The position numbers and the translations under genes were made by a program. DNA of 64,000 nt from Linnemannia hyalina (taxonomy: Eukaryota; Mortierellomycota; Mortierellomycetes; Mortierellales; Mortierellaceae), in the NCBI GenBank assembly GCA_019671135.1, contig JAHRHY010000003.1:2046001-2110000 (forward strand), in the 5' to 3' direction. Below the pieces are notes generated by a model that worked only from the letters and a program-made list of their open reading frames with translations, was not told the origin of the DNA and ran no database searches. The stretch's first letter is position 1. Every line of letters begins with the position of its first letter. Shown here in pieces: positions 13,112 through 25,589 of the stretch.

Positions 13112-15782
13112 ATGATCCACCAGCGACAATATCAACAAACCACCAACGGAGGTGCGGGCTCAAAAGCACCCCTCCTCATCTTAGGCGCAGCAGCACTCAT
13201 GATCCAAGGTCTCCTCGTCCTCCCCACCCCAGCCAACGCCGAAACAACAATCAACATCAGCAGCAACAACAACAACAACAACAATAACAACAATGGCGCG
13301 TCAGTCGTGGCCAACAGTGGAAACAGCAAGGTCTCGTTCGACTTGGGCGTGCTTCATAACTTGCAGACGATCGCTTCCTTGTCCACTGGGGGGTCTGGAC
13401 CTGCTGGTGCTGGCCCACAGCTTTGGGGGACCACCTCTGCAGCAGGAGCAACAGCAGCAGCAGCAGCAGCGATGGTTTCTCATTCCAACAATACGACCCC
13501 ATCCGCTAACCTTCAACAGGAGCAACAACAAAAGGACGCGTTAGAGGGTGCGTCGTTGGCATTATATCGTAAGATCCGGTTGGAGGAGACTAGCGATGCT
13601 CCTGCTGCTGTCGAATCTACGACTCCTATGGCAGCCACCGCCAAGGATGTGGGAGCGATGGAAGAGGTGGAGGATATCCAATCTGGAGAGATGGAACTTG
13701 CAGTCGACGACGGTCTTGAAAATGAAGGTAAAAGAGCTACTTTTGCAGCTCGTGTAAAACGACCTGCAAAAACCTCTTTGCTGGGGAAAAAAAAAAATAT
13801 TGAGAGAAATAATATGAAATGTATGAGCTACACGTCTGATTTATTCTCGTTCGTGTTATCACTCCCTGTTTATGATTCGAGTAGTTACTTCAGCAGAGAA
13901 AGAGTCTGTGAGCCGCAACAACGACGCTAATACCACCGATACCAAGAAGAAATATGACAACAAGGATGTCACTGCCGTTGCTGTCGTTGATGAAGAGTCG
14001 CCCTCCGTCATCCTCAGCCCCGTCTCATTGTCCAATCTTTCTGCAGCTGCCAACGACGACAAGAAGAAGAAGAAGAGCAAGAAGACCACAGCGACAGAAT
14101 TGGAGGACGAGAAGAAGGCCGATGATTACGACGACGATAAGGATGTCCAGAACGACAATGACAAGACGACTATTGCCACTGACGAGACCGAGTCTGAGAC
14201 GAAGACCGAGACTAAAACTGTGGCCGTTGATGGCACCCCTCGTGTGGGAGACCAGGTCATGTTGGACAAGGACGGTAACCTCATCAAGGATGTCACCCTG
14301 GAGAGGGAGGCCGAGAAGAAGGCTAGTGACACGTATTCTGCCGAAAATCACGATGCCGCACCTGCCACTGTCGACACCACTGCGGATGCCACCACCTACA
14401 ACAAGGAGTCCAAGCCGCTAAAACCAGAGGAGGAGGAGGAGGAGGAAGAAGAGGAGGAGGAGGAGGAAGGGGAGGAGAAGGAGGATCCTGGTGACAAGAA
14501 GGACGAGAAGGGCAAGAAAGGTGAGGAGGATAACGCAGAGGACGATAAGGACGCTGATGAGACGAAGGACGAAGCTACGACTATGGTCCCTGATGGCGGC
14601 AAGAAGAAGGGTCATCGCAAGCAAGCCTTTGCCAGACTCCGAGAGCAGCTCGTAAAGCAGCAGCAGCAGCAGCAATTGTCCATGGGGGAGACCGACACTA
14701 CCGAGGCGCCAGCGGAGTCCGATCAAACCGCAGACGTAACTACCCCCATGGCCGAAGACGCCACCACGACCCTCGCCCGCGCTGCCGATTTCGTCCCCCC
14801 AGAGGACATGCGAGCCGTTATGGATGCCAAGGCTGAGAAGGAAAAGACGGGGAACAAAAAAACTCAGTCTCCCTTGACGCCTCAACAGATCGCCGACACC
14901 GAGCACCAGGGCGCCAACGCCTTCTTTGAGCTTTTTGCCGCCGACGTCTTTCCTGATGTCAAGCTCGTCGGCAACAACCAGCTTCAAGACTTGGACTTTG
15001 AGCAGCGTCTCAACAAGCAGAAGGAGGATAAGAAGGCCAAGGCTGCCAAGAAAAAGCAACAGCAAGATAAGAAGGACAAGAAGAAGGTGGCCAACAAGAA
15101 GAACAAGAAGAAGGTAGCCAACAAGAAGGGTGGCATGAAGCAGCAACAGGATCGGCACCAGAACGAGAAGCGCGATCTTCCCGCTGCTGCTCCTGACATG
15201 ACTGAGGAGGAGCGTGTCCACGCCGCTTTAGAGAACATCTTTGGAACGGATGGAGCGGCCAAGATCGAAGCCGAGGCGGACGACTCTTCCGATGTCGAGA
15301 TCACCGCCCAAGGCCTCGAGATGAACCATCACAAAAAAAAGCATCACCGCAAGCACCCCGCAGTGCCCGCCGCCGAAGACGATGCCACTTCCATCTTCAC
15401 CACCGATGCCAAGGACACCAAAGACAACAAGTTGACACCTCCCGCCGACTCACCAATGTCCGAGCCCAGCGCCGGCGGACCTCCAGAACATACTGCCCCT
15501 GGTTCCTCTGCCGGTCAGCCCCAACCTCAACAGCGCCAGACTAAGCAGCCTGCTTCTGGAATCGCTTCACCTGCATCGCCTCCGGGGGGTGCTCCTCCCG
15601 CTGGGGCCAAGGGTGGACCAGCCGCTCCTAGCAAGGGCGAGACCGGCACTGCTGGCTTCGGAACCACCCCCATGTTTGGCCCTGCCCAGCTCGACCTTGG
15701 AAATAGTGCCGCTTCTCTGATAACTTCTAAGAGTTCAATTGCCCTTGCCCTCGTCTTTGGCGTTGCTTGGATGGTTTTGTAA
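13112..15782 (+). CDS. Secreted, GPI-anchor-type low-complexity surface protein
   Basis: Two exons, 13112-13727 and 13894-15782, give 834 residues. The acceptor is a tandem CAGCAG, so 13897 is an alternative exon start that removes one codon. The N-terminus has a hydrophobic stretch (LLILGAAALMIQGLLVLP) ending in TPANAE, which reads as a signal peptide with cleavage near residue 43. The C-terminus ends in LGNSAASLITSKSSIALALVFGVAWMVL: small residues, then a hydrophobic tail to the last residue, as in GPI attachment signals. Between them lies highly charged low-complexity sequence: an Asn run (about residues 50-60), a Glu run near 384-402, and alternating Lys/Gln and Lys/Asn blocks around 570-620. 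I recognise no enzyme domain. Known fungal proteins with this layout are wall or plasma-membrane mannoproteins; a wall role is inference. Confidence 0.75.
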
Positions 15783-15810
15783 AGAAAGAGCATAGTTTCA
15801 AATTTAAACA

Positions 15811-15816
15811 ATAAAA
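15811..15816 (+). terminator. Likely polyadenylation signal AATAAA
   Basis: A canonical AATAAA lies 29 bases after the stop codon of the GPI-type protein gene, at a usual distance for fungal 3' end formation. Confidence 0.5.
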
Positions 15817-16158
15817 CCTCCCAGTAGACAAAATATTGAATGTTTGTTAGATAGTGTATATGTTGATAAACAAACTACGGATGTTCCGAACCAGAGAAAG
15901 AAAAAGGAGACGACGATGACACCACCAAGGCCACGAATTCTGGTCTCCATCGGCTATGTTGTTGTTGATGATGGGCTTGTGGGTGTTGTTGTTCTCTGGC
16001 TCGAGGACGCTCGCTTCGCCTTTGTTGATGATGTTTGTCCTTGTGCTGCTCCATCACTGCCATGGCCTCAGTTAACGCGAGCGCGACCAAACGACGAGGT
16101 AGAGGTCGTCAAGTGGATCGGGCTTGTTAATGGCAGCGAGACAGGCAAGATGATAGCT

Positions 16159-19067
16159 TTAACGTCGTCGAGTGTTAAGACGTCGGCGATTGTTAGGACG
16201 TTGGTGATTGCTAACACGTCGGATTGCTAAAACGTCGGACGAGGGACGAGGCGAACCGTCGTCGTGAACTTCTTTGGCGGAAGACACAGATTCGTCTCTG
16301 TGTGTTGCTGTTGCTGTTGGAGGTGACAATCTCAAACTGACAAGCGCTTCCTGCTGCTGCTGCCCTTCTGATCCAGACGGTGACGACGCAGTTGGTTGAG
16401 TTGGTGGCGGCGGCGGGGTGAGTGCTGTGACGGCGCAAAGGAGAAGTTGGTACACTTGCTGTTGCTGTTGCTGTGTATGGTGTTGTTTTTCAAGCGCTGA
16501 TTGTGGATGACTCGTCTGCTGTAAATTGTCGGACGAAAGCTCCACTGTTTGTGGATCTCCGGAGGGTTGTGTTTGCGAAGGCTGATTTTGTTGTTCAACC
16601 GGTTGTTGTTGCTGCTGTTGCTGTTCGTGTTGGTGTATCTCCTGTGGCTGTTGTGGTTCATGTAATGGGGCGGACATGAACAAAGAAGCCGGACTCAACA
16701 GTACAATGCCTTGCACTGACGAGCTCGACGATGGCTGCTCCACGTCGTTTCCGCCTGGAGGCACTCTGTCGGGAGCATGGACTTTCACGGCGTGTCTCTT
16801 CAAGTTACTGGCGACGTTGAAGGACGCGTCGCATGAAACACACTTATGAGGTCTCTATTCAGGTGACAAAACAAAAAGGTGAAAGTGGTTAAAACCTCGA
16901 TCCCCAATAATTGCAAGCACAATATATCATGCAAGCGACACGCTTTCCTCTTTAGCTTTACTTCGCCAGTGTGTGTGAGATAGTGTGTATCCCGCTGGCT
17001 GGGTCGCGAGAACCGCTTCCCACATTCTTTACAGGGGTGTCTCTTCGTTTCCTCGGCCGACTTCAACTTCTTCTGCTTCCTGCCACCGGACTCCAAATTG
17101 TCCTTGGCCTTGCCTCTGCCTTTGCTAACGCGCCTACTCGACAAACGCCTCTTCCTCTTGGAAGAGCCCGATGCGCCCTCGGCTCCGCGTTTGTTCCCGT
17201 CAACCTCATCCTGGTCACTCTCCGTTTCATCCTCGTCATCGTCATCATCATCGTCATCATCGTCATCATCGTCATCATCGTCATCATCGTCATCATCGTC
17301 ATCATCGTCACTCTCATCCTCCTCCTCGAATCCTGCTGCCTTGTTGGACTCGTCATAGAGGCTTGATCTCGAGTCTTTCCTCTTCCAAATATCGCGAGAC
17401 TCGTCCAGCTTCCTGCCCTTGCCTTTGGAGCCTTTTCCAATTTCTGGTCGCAGACTGTTGGCATCTCCTGCTTCCCACGACGAAAGGTACTTCTCTTCCC
17501 AGTGGGCAAACAGCGCTTCGATATCGCGCGTCGTATAGTATCCTGCTTGGCCCAAGATGAGTGAAGCACCATTTGTTCCTGTTAGAAGTCGTCGCAGATC
17601 TCTCTGGGTCACATCCCTGTCAGCCGAAGTAGACTCTCCAAAGCTCAAGTCTAAATGGTACGAAAAAGGTATATTAGAAAGGTTACCTTTCATGTAATAG
17701 CTGTGCTCATGTTACACGTTGTTACTACCGTTGCTTTCAAACATTTCATTTATCAAAACTCACCCGAGGTTGTCAAAGGTCCAATGGGAGATGAAGTCGC
17801 CATGGCCATTCCGCCGAGCCTTGCTGCAGTATCGGCAACCACAGAGAGGGACGATGACGCTTCTCTTGTGGAGGATGAATCTGTCTCAGCTTCTCTACTC
17901 TGACTCTGCAGACTATCGTCCAGGTTTGTCCCGCTACCTTGGATCGATTCGTCCTGATCCCTCTCCTGGCCATCCGGAAGGAGCTGTTGTCCCCTTAAAT
18001 CGACTACTTCTCCAGCGACTGTTCCAGGTTCTCTGCTTAATGGCACCGACCTTCGGTTGGTTCGTCTTCCCATGCGCGGTAAGTCCATGTACAGCAACTC
18101 CATGTCAACGGACAAACTTCTCAAAATCTTGGCGGTCGGCTCTGATACTTGGCCTAACGACCCAAGACTGACCTTCCTCTCCCAAACTTTCTCACCGGCT
18201 CTGGAGAGCGGGCGATCCGTTGGTATTTGAGTAGCCTCGCGTTGACGAGAGGAAGCATCCTGAGTACCCTCCATCGCCCTGTCCTCCTCGTCGCGCTCCT
18301 TCCTCATGAGGCCCGTTCGTTGTCCTCGTTCATGGTAGCGGCTGTAGCTCTGAATACAATCGTCCCTTTCTTCCACATCCGTCGTCATACTGTCGTCGTT
18401 GCTTTGTTGGTACACGCCTTCAATTCCACCATCTCTGTCGCCGTGAAGGGATCGAGTTGTGGGCTGGGACCCTGTGTCGTTGGCTGTCTGTGATGGCCGG
18501 TGACCGGGTTGCATTCCTGCATGGTGAATGTGCTGATGGCTCCCATGCACGGACTGTTCGGCCACCTCGATGACTGCTGTTTGTTGATTACCGAATGCTC
18601 CTGCTGGCATTGATAATCGTCTGTGTGTTTCAATAGCAAGGGGGATGGATGACCTCTTGACTAGAGAGCGGGCACCATTGGTCCTTGCTCCGGCACGCGT
18701 GTCTTGCGCAATGGATGAGGAAAAGGAAGCTGATCTTTTAGGATTCTTCTCTGGTGCCTCCCGTGTTCTCTGTGATGTTGAGAGAAACACAGGTGCAGGT
18801 TGTTTGGGCTGAGAATGACCAGACTGTTGCGGAGTCTGATTGTCGTCGCGGGAAGAGTGTTGCCACTGTGGTCCGCCATGCCCGTGCCCCTGGCTCCTTG
18901 GACTTTGTCCAGAAGAGCCGAGTTGTGCTTGTTGCCTTCCCAATTCAGTGCTCGTTACTAATTCTTGACGAGCACCTGAATCCTCTGGGTTATGTTGTTG
19001 TAACTGTTGTTGTAACTGTTGCTGTCGCTGTTGCTGATGCTGATGCTGTTGCTGTCGCTGTTGCTGA

Positions 19068-19123
<56 letters not shown>

Positions 19124-21074
19124 TTGTTGTTGTTGTTCTTGTAGTGTTGGCGACTGTTGCTGCCGCGGATGCTCCTGTGATTGATAATGAATCTTCTGAC
19201 GCTCGTGTATCGATCCCTGTGGGTCGTCAAGTCTTGATAGTTGACCTGGGAGCGGATAACCAGGATCGGAATTGTACTGCGGCGGATGAGGTGATAATAA
19301 AGACGGTATCAATTCTGGAGCATCAGGGCAGTCGTTGGAGTGGCCATCACCAGTAGGGTGACTGGACTGTTGTTGTTGATCCAATGGACGAAGCGATCCC
19401 TCGGCTGGTCGATGCTGGTATTGATGGCCAAAGTTGTGGCGATGGTAATCACTCGAGCTTGGCACAAGGCCATCCTGTCGTTCGACTTGATCAGATCGAT
19501 ATGAGTCGTGGTGGTAGTGATGGTGTTGAATCGGTCGAGCGAATGGATCCCCAGGGTTGGAGGCATATCTCAGTGGTATTGGCCCTGGTTCGATATAATC
19601 TTGGATTTGACTTGCAGCATGACCCCCTTGAGCTCCTGACCGTGCGTACGTTTGTAGATAGGGAGAACGATTTGGGTATGGACAATATCGAGAATGGGAA
19701 TATGAGTGCCTCGGGTGGTGATGGTGGGTCACCCAGCCATGGCCCTGGCGATACTCCACTCTGTGCATGTCGCCAGGGTCCAGAGAAGGCTGGTGGAATC
19801 GGTTATTTTTTATGCCACTGTGATGTGGTGGACCCCTGGTTTGAGGATAGCCTACAGTCGTTCAATAGCCACAGTTGTTAGCCGTCACCCCATGTTCATA
19901 ATAAATGTTGTACGCTCGTCTCACAACACGTAACATAATCTTACCTCCATCATCATTCCATAGCCCTATGTTCCCCTCTCCTCCGAAAGCAAGCCCACTG
20001 CGATCTACACTCGATAGGATGTCTGCAGAGAGCCGACGATAAGGAAATACGGTGTTATGTTGGCTCTTGCGTCGAGGAGCTGCCAGCTATCACAGGCGAC
20101 AACGAAGAATAAGCCAAGAAGGCATTAGTCTCCCTCCTCTCCACGGTTCGTTATACAATTACAAACTACGGGAGGTAATTGAACTGATACCAATGATAAC
20201 CGGTCATATCCATTAGATTCCTTCGACCTGGGGTTCTCTGAATGCATCTTTGCTCCTGACGTGGCGTTCTCGGGTGTCGACAGTGGCCCGCTCGCACGCC
20301 TGCCAGGGTGGCCAGGCTCAGGACGTACATAATATGGAGCCGGTTGTCGGTGTTGTTGAAGATAATAGTGGTATAGTTGGCCTTGAGTACCCTGTAGTTG
20401 ATGACGAATGGAAGTAGGGTCCGGGTGCGTATCTGGTCCATGTCTGCTTAGGGCAATGCCTTCTTGACACCTGCTAGTGTCAGGGTCTGTACTTGTTGTC
20501 ATCCGGCCTTTTTACAGAAAATGGTTGAGAGAGAGGGGGAGAGAGGTTTAGTGTCATCCACTTTTTTTCTTTCACCAACAGGTTAAGGGCAGAGGAAGTT
20601 TAATTTTTTTTTTTACCATCAGGTGAAGGTGTCGACGTGAATAAGCGGATGGTACCTTCAGACCGTGTCCTGTCCGTAGTGTAGGTCACTTTGGCTCTTG
20701 GATGCGACATGTTCAGCATGTCTCCCCAAGGTTCGGAGTTAGACGATGTCGCAGTTATGGTTGCCAAGTGTTCCATGCTGTTGCTCGCTGTCGGACCAAC
20801 GCCTTGTCGATCCATTGAAGTTATCTGTCCTTGATATGTCGGGATTATAGGCGGAGTTGACTTTGGACTATGTTGCGTGTCCAGCGCGTGCTGTGGTAAA
20901 GGCTGTGGTAAAGGCAGCGGTGTTGGTGGAGTGTGTGACGGCGTCGTCGATTGGGTCAGTGTTGGTGGTTGTACTTGGGTAAGCGCTGAAGGTTGCTGTT
21001 GATACTGTTGTTGTAGTTGTTGTTGTTGTTGTTGTTGTAGTTGTTGTTGTAGTAGTTGTTGTTGTTGCTGTAGC

Positions 21075-21117
<43 letters not shown>

Positions 21118-21238
21118 GCGTTAACGAATACGACGTGGTTGGGTCGCGCCTCGTTTCTTTTTCTTGTCTTGACGGTATGTGCTCTGTTAGGTGTGGTCGA
21201 TGATCTTTGTCAAATGTTGGGGTGATCTTGAGCTGCAT
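16159..21238 (-). CDS. Large C2H2 zinc-finger regulator with Gln-rich and acidic tracts
   Basis: Six exons on the minus strand: 21238-20617, 20507-about 20163, about 20079-19945, 19851-17764, 17650-16962, 16854-16159, giving about 1524 residues. The second intron has two equivalent phase-compatible options (20163/20079 or 20170/20086); the other junctions are clear. Two adjacent C2H2 fingers span residues 1268-1319: the first C-x2-C-x12-H-x3-H, joined by THTGE-RPHK to a second C-x2-C-x12-H-x4-H. An intron falls exactly at the linker. Upstream are a polyGln region at about 41-82, a Gln tract at about 609-655 and an acidic run of mostly Asp at about 1172-1210; the tail after the fingers is again Gln-rich. 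This looks like a DNA-binding transcription factor with activation regions. The start is the first ATG in frame; a further 5' exon is possible because TTACAG lies just before it. Target genes are unknown. Confidence 0.8.
17230..17312. repeat. GTCATC hexanucleotide repeat coding for polyAsp
   Basis: A near-perfect run of GTCATC/GTCATCATC units on the plus strand. Read on the minus strand inside the zinc-finger gene it encodes the long Asp run, so length changes stay in frame. Confidence 0.85.
18995..19136. repeat. CTGTTG hexanucleotide repeat coding for polyGln
   Basis: Repeated TGCTGT/TGTTGC units on the plus strand encode the central Gln tract of the zinc-finger regulator on the minus strand. 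The mix of CAA and CAG codons gives a hexamer rather than a pure triplet repeat. Confidence 0.85.
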
Positions 21239-23091
21239 TTCTGTAACCAAACGCCTTTGAGAAAAGAAAGGGGTTTCACGGAGAATAGATCTGCAGAATA
21301 GGGGAATGGGTGGTCAAAAGGGGTTTGTTTGCCCGACGATGAAGATATCCACAAAAAAGTGAAAAAAAAATCAGGATGGCAAGTTCTAGGGTTCTTTACT
21401 TGGGTCAGTTTGGGTTGGGGTGCGCGTCAATGAAGTTGTCAAGCAACCACGCGTGCTTGGTCCATATAGACGCGTTGATGGGTATGATCAATAAAAGGGC
21501 AGTCCAGGATATCGCTGAAGGACGTGAGGGAAGTCTCGCCCTTCACCGACTCTTTTTGACGAGCAAAAAAGTGATGAGAAAAAACACACCCTACCTACAG
21601 GATGGTCGAGGGAGAGGGCGCACGAAAAAATGAACGCGAGAGAAGGAGAAAAAAAGGGAATGCGGGAAAAAAAAAGAAAGGAGAAAAAAGAAAAAAGAAA
21701 AAAGAAAAAAGAAAAAAGAAAAAAGATAGAAAAAAGAAATGGAATGAAAAGCAGTATGTCTCGTTGTAGTCACTGTTGTTCGCCTGGCCTCTCTGTTCTG
21801 TCTGTCTACAAAATGATACACACAGAAAAGAAAAAGGGTTGATGAGCAAATGAAAAGCGTGGACAAGCTGTGTGTGTCGTTGGTCCGTGTTTGTCGACGG
21901 TCAATTGGACTGGGTCGCTGAGACAAGCTTCTGCAAGAATTCTAGACGTCGCTTCCCCCAGATAGAATACTGCTCATGTGGGAATACTGCTCAGGTGCGT
22001 GTGTGTCCTTCCCTGTGTGTGCAAGGGCCAACATTATTGTCCCGCCACCCCCAAACCAGGAGCTGCTCCACGCCGCTTATTAAGTGTCTCCACCAAAGTC
22101 GGTCTTTTTTTTTTTTTTACTTTTCTTTTTCTTGTCATAGTCGTTGCGGTAGCAATTGTCGTTTGAGTTGGAGGGTGACTTACTGGCAGTTTGGAATAAC
22201 TAACTGTTGAATGGTGATGATGTTGAGCGTGAGGATGGCAGGAAAGGAAATGAGGGAAAGAGGTAGAAGGAAAGGCGGAAAAAAGAATGAGTGGCTGGTT
22301 GGGATGGGGACAAGACGAAAAGGGGGAAAGAGAGAGGGAAGGGACGAGGAAAGAGGGGAGAGGAGGAAACGAACAGAACAGGACAGAAGAGAAAGGAAAA
22401 GAAAAGGGAGGAAGAAGAGAAGAGAGGAAAGAGAGAATAAAAAGGAAGTAAAAGGAGGGCGAAGGTGAGGAAGACGAATAAGCGAGGGCAAGTCAAAACA
22501 AAAGGAAAGGACGAAAGAAAAAAAAGAAAAAAAAAAAAAAAAAAAAAAAAAAAGTCAAGATGTGATGGCAAACAGACAATCAGAGCTCTTCCTAATGAAG
22601 ATGATTCAACAAAACCTTTTTTTTTTTTTTTTTTTTTTTCGATTTGTCCTTTTCCATCATGAGTGCCTCCTTGCTTATCACTCCTATCTCTCTTTCTGTT
22701 CAAGGGTATGGAGATGCACCTGAGCATTTTCTAGACCATTCACTCGTTCTGTATTGACCCGCTCGAGCCCGCCCCCTTTTTTTCCAATCTGTCAACACGA
22801 CCAAGCACCAACCAAGGAGATATTTGGAATACAGGAGTATGTGAGCTAGAAAGAGCGCCGTTGAGGAGAACGAGGTAGACAGGAGGACAAGAGAGGAGCG
22901 TTACTGCCCTTCTCCTCCATCATCCTTTTTCTCAATCCTCACTCCCCTTTCTCATATTTAGCTTTACAAAGTATAACGTAAATCTCTTTCTTGCCTGATT
23001 GGACTTTTATTCTCTCTTTTTATTTCAAGATTCTCCTTCGTACTTATACACCGAACAAAGAAAAAGAAAATAGAATTAACAACAAACGAAT
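21239..23091. other. Intergenic region rich in purine tracts and homopolymers
   Basis: Upstream region of the zinc-finger regulator and 3' flank of the dehydrogenase, both on the minus strand. It holds an AAAAAAG heptamer array at about 21683-21727, a purine-rich block at 22210-22500 (CT-rich in the sense of the minus-strand genes), an A27 run at 22527-22553 and a T23 run at 22617-22639. No open frame looks coding. Confidence 0.6.
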
Positions 23092-24515
23092 TCAAGGCTT
23101 GCGGTAGACAGTGGTTGCTGCTGCCTGGTTGGTAGGAAAAACAAGCATCTCGGCGATGTTGACATGTTCCGGCCTTCCAGCAACAAAGACAACTGTCTCG
23201 GCAATATCATTGCCATCCAGTGGCTGGACGCCCTTGTAAACAGAGTCCGCCTTGCTCTTGTCGCCCTTGAACCGCACCACCGAGAACTCGGTCTCCACCA
23301 TTCCTATTTTTTTCCCATTCAGGGTGAAACATATACAGAACAACTGGCTTTAGTAGGTGTAAAACTCATAGCAACAACGATTGAGGCGATAAATATCAAG
23401 ACTGGCTTACCTGGGTTGATCTCAGAGATGCGGATCGCCGTATCGATAGTCTCGAAAAGAAGAGCCTTGGAGATCGACGCCACCGCAGCCTTGGATCCGC
23501 AATAGATTGACCCGTTTCCATAAGCCTGCTGTCCAGCCACAGATCCAATATTGATGATATGGCCTTTGTCTCTAACGCGCATGCCGGGTAACACTGCCTG
23601 AGTAACATGAACTAGACCCTTGACATTCGTGTCAATCATCGTGTCCATCGCTTCCTCTGTAATATCCTCCAGCTTCTCCAATCCAATCACAAGGCCTGTG
23701 TACCAAAGGGAAGGAGGAGTGACATTTGAGTAAGCAATTCAAACGGCAAAAAATACACAAAACAAAAAAAAAGGAGATAAGGCGAGGTTGATCGCCCCTT
23801 ACCGGCATTGTTGACGAGGACATCGACATCTCCAAATGTGGCAGCAGTGGCCTGGACCTTGGCACGATTACGGACATCCAGCTCAAACGTTCTGATATTG
23901 ATCTGAGGATGTTGGGATTCCAGATCTTTTTTCAGCTTTTCCAGCCTGTCCTTGCGACGCGCAGCCAACAACTAAAGTCGAGTAAGAAGAAAAAAATATG
24001 AGAGTTTAGAAACGCGTGTGATGCGGATCCCAAATGTAAGCCAAGTTATCAGATCAAAAAAGCCATCATATGTTACCAAGTTGGATCCTGCTTGAGCGAA
24101 ATGGCGTGCGCACGCCTCACCAATACCTGAGGAAGCGCCAGTGCTATTCCACACACACGGATGGAGTCGGTGACACAACCACGGGTATGATAACACGTCA
24201 GTTCATGATGTATCCAATTTTCATTCATACATCTTTTACTTTACTCCCACGCTCAATACCCTCTCTCCCACAACTCCGCAATATGTCAATATATTCTTAC
24301 ATTAACACGTTCTTGCCACGAAGTCTCAAGCTCATGTTGTGGTTGAATGGTGCGCGGGCCTTGTCATCAGACGAGGACGAGGAAGAGGACGAATGACTGA
24401 ACCGGATGCTTGAAGTTGTCAGACATGGCAATGGCAGGGGGAGGAGACGACTCTGGAGCCGAGCAGCAACAGGAGTGGCATGGATGCGATGTTGAGCCAG
24501 TCGAACGAGATTCAT
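23092..24515 (-). CDS. Short-chain dehydrogenase/reductase, YdfG/YMR226C-like
   Basis: Five exons on the minus strand: 24515-24301, 24143-24077, 23971-23803, 23695-23411, 23303-23092, giving 315 residues with all junctions in phase. Rossmann nucleotide-binding motif TGASSGIG starts at residue 73, NNAG is at 148-151, and the catalytic Ser202, Tyr215 and Lys219 (YCGSK) are present. The C-terminal block [12 protein letters not shown] and FPTNQAA matches the NADP-dependent 3-hydroxy acid dehydrogenases typified by E. coli YdfG and yeast YMR226C, which oxidise serine, allo-threonine and related 3-hydroxy acids. The extra 60 N-terminal residues ([20 protein letters not shown] and onward) are rich in Arg, Leu and Ser without acidic residues and read as a mitochondrial presequence. 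A second ATG ([11 protein letters not shown]) would make a cytosolic form of normal family length. Substrate is inferred from family. Confidence 0.9.
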
Positions 24516-25042
24516 TGTGTCGGTGAGATGTAAGGACAGAAGAAATGGGTGCCACGGAGTGTGAGAAAATGCGCGTTTTGATTTTTTTCTTGGTCGAGCT
24601 CTCCTTTTTCTCTGCAGAAACACGGGCAAAAAAAATTCCAGGGACATGCTCAAATTCAACATGTGCAGCCCACCCTGTCTCCGTCTCTCGCCCTTTATTC
24701 TATTCTACTTCTATTTGCATCTCAGAGAGACTGTTTTCGCTGATTTTTCGATTGCCTAGACCAAAGTCTATTCGAGCCGCTCGAGCAGTGAAATAGAGGG
24801 GGTCGTTGCGCGAAAAAAAAAAAATTTGTGCTGCTTCAACGACAACTTGATCCCTCACTCTGTGAGACTGATAAAGTGATCAGTGATGGTGCTGTGTTCA
24901 AAATCAAGGAGCGAGACCCACCCTTGGTTGTATCTCGTTTGAGTGATATCGTTACAAATTCGAGCAAGAAAAAAGAGCAAAAAAAAAGTTGAGGGGGTAT
25001 ACAAACCATTTTAATTGCGCTAACAGACCTCTACATCCAAAC
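24516..25042. other. Intergenic region
   Basis: Upstream region of the dehydrogenase and 3' flank of the small unrecognised gene. Nothing further could be supported. Confidence 0.5.
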
Positions 25043-25589
25043 CTATTCTTCATCAGATACCTCACGCCCAGGCTGCCCAGTCTTCCTGCCGCGCTTCTGC
25101 ATCTTCGCCCTTTTGTCGGTACTGGTATTGTTGGTGAGCTTGATGGGCCTCTTTGTAGTGCGCTTATAGAGAATGCACAAACACGAGTGAGGAATAATAT
25201 TAGCATCTAATTAATGGACAATGCAAGAAGACCACATTCACGGACGAGATACCAACAGCTCTGCAACTTGATGAGCAGGGTCCTGCAAGAACACTCGGAG
25301 TTCATGGAGATTCGACGGAAGGACAATCGTACTCGATGCCTTACCTGCCACCCATATGTCTTGCCACTTTCGTATCCTAAACACCACCGCCAGAATTCCT
25401 ATAAAACGTATATATATATATAAGGGGCGGGGCGGTAAGAATAAACTCCACTGTTTCGCTACGACGACTTGTCAGGCATTGAACCCCACTTACCGTGAAT
25501 GCATAGAAGCGATGGATATTCCAGACAATACCTGCCCAGCCCCTAGCAATATGCTCTTGTTGACGCCACCTCCTGTCGTGACGCACCAT
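25043..25589 (-). CDS. Unrecognised small protein, four exons
   Basis: Proposed exons on the minus strand: 25589-25494, 25398-25345, 25282-25253, 25162-25043, giving 99 residues. All three introns are phase 0 with plausible borders: GTAAGT...TATAG, GTAAGG...TTGCAG and GTATCT...TATAAG. The last intron contains TGCTAAT, a good branch site. The first half is aromatic (ARGWAGIVWNIHRFYAFT, then EFWRWCLGYESGKTYGWQ); the second half is basic and polar, ending KRGRKTGQPGREVSDEE. I recognise no family. The composition looks like protein rather than chance, but the exons are short, and the segment could instead be the 3' end of a larger or decayed gene whose 5' part is lost upstream (an in-frame stop precedes the ATG). 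Confidence 0.4.

Noticed and set aside
14418..15221. 267-codon open frame antisense to the GPI-type protein
   Set aside because: Leu-rich shadow of Lys/Glu/Asp codons on the coding strand.
21600..22560. Purine-rich array as a possible mobile-element tail
   Set aside because: No terminal repeats, transposase or target duplications were seen; it fits the leader pattern of minus-strand genes.
25065..25170. Resemblance of the last small exon, in another frame, to an HMG-box end (possible mating-type gene)
   Set aside because: No HMG core motif is present upstream, and the phase-0 splice gives a different frame.
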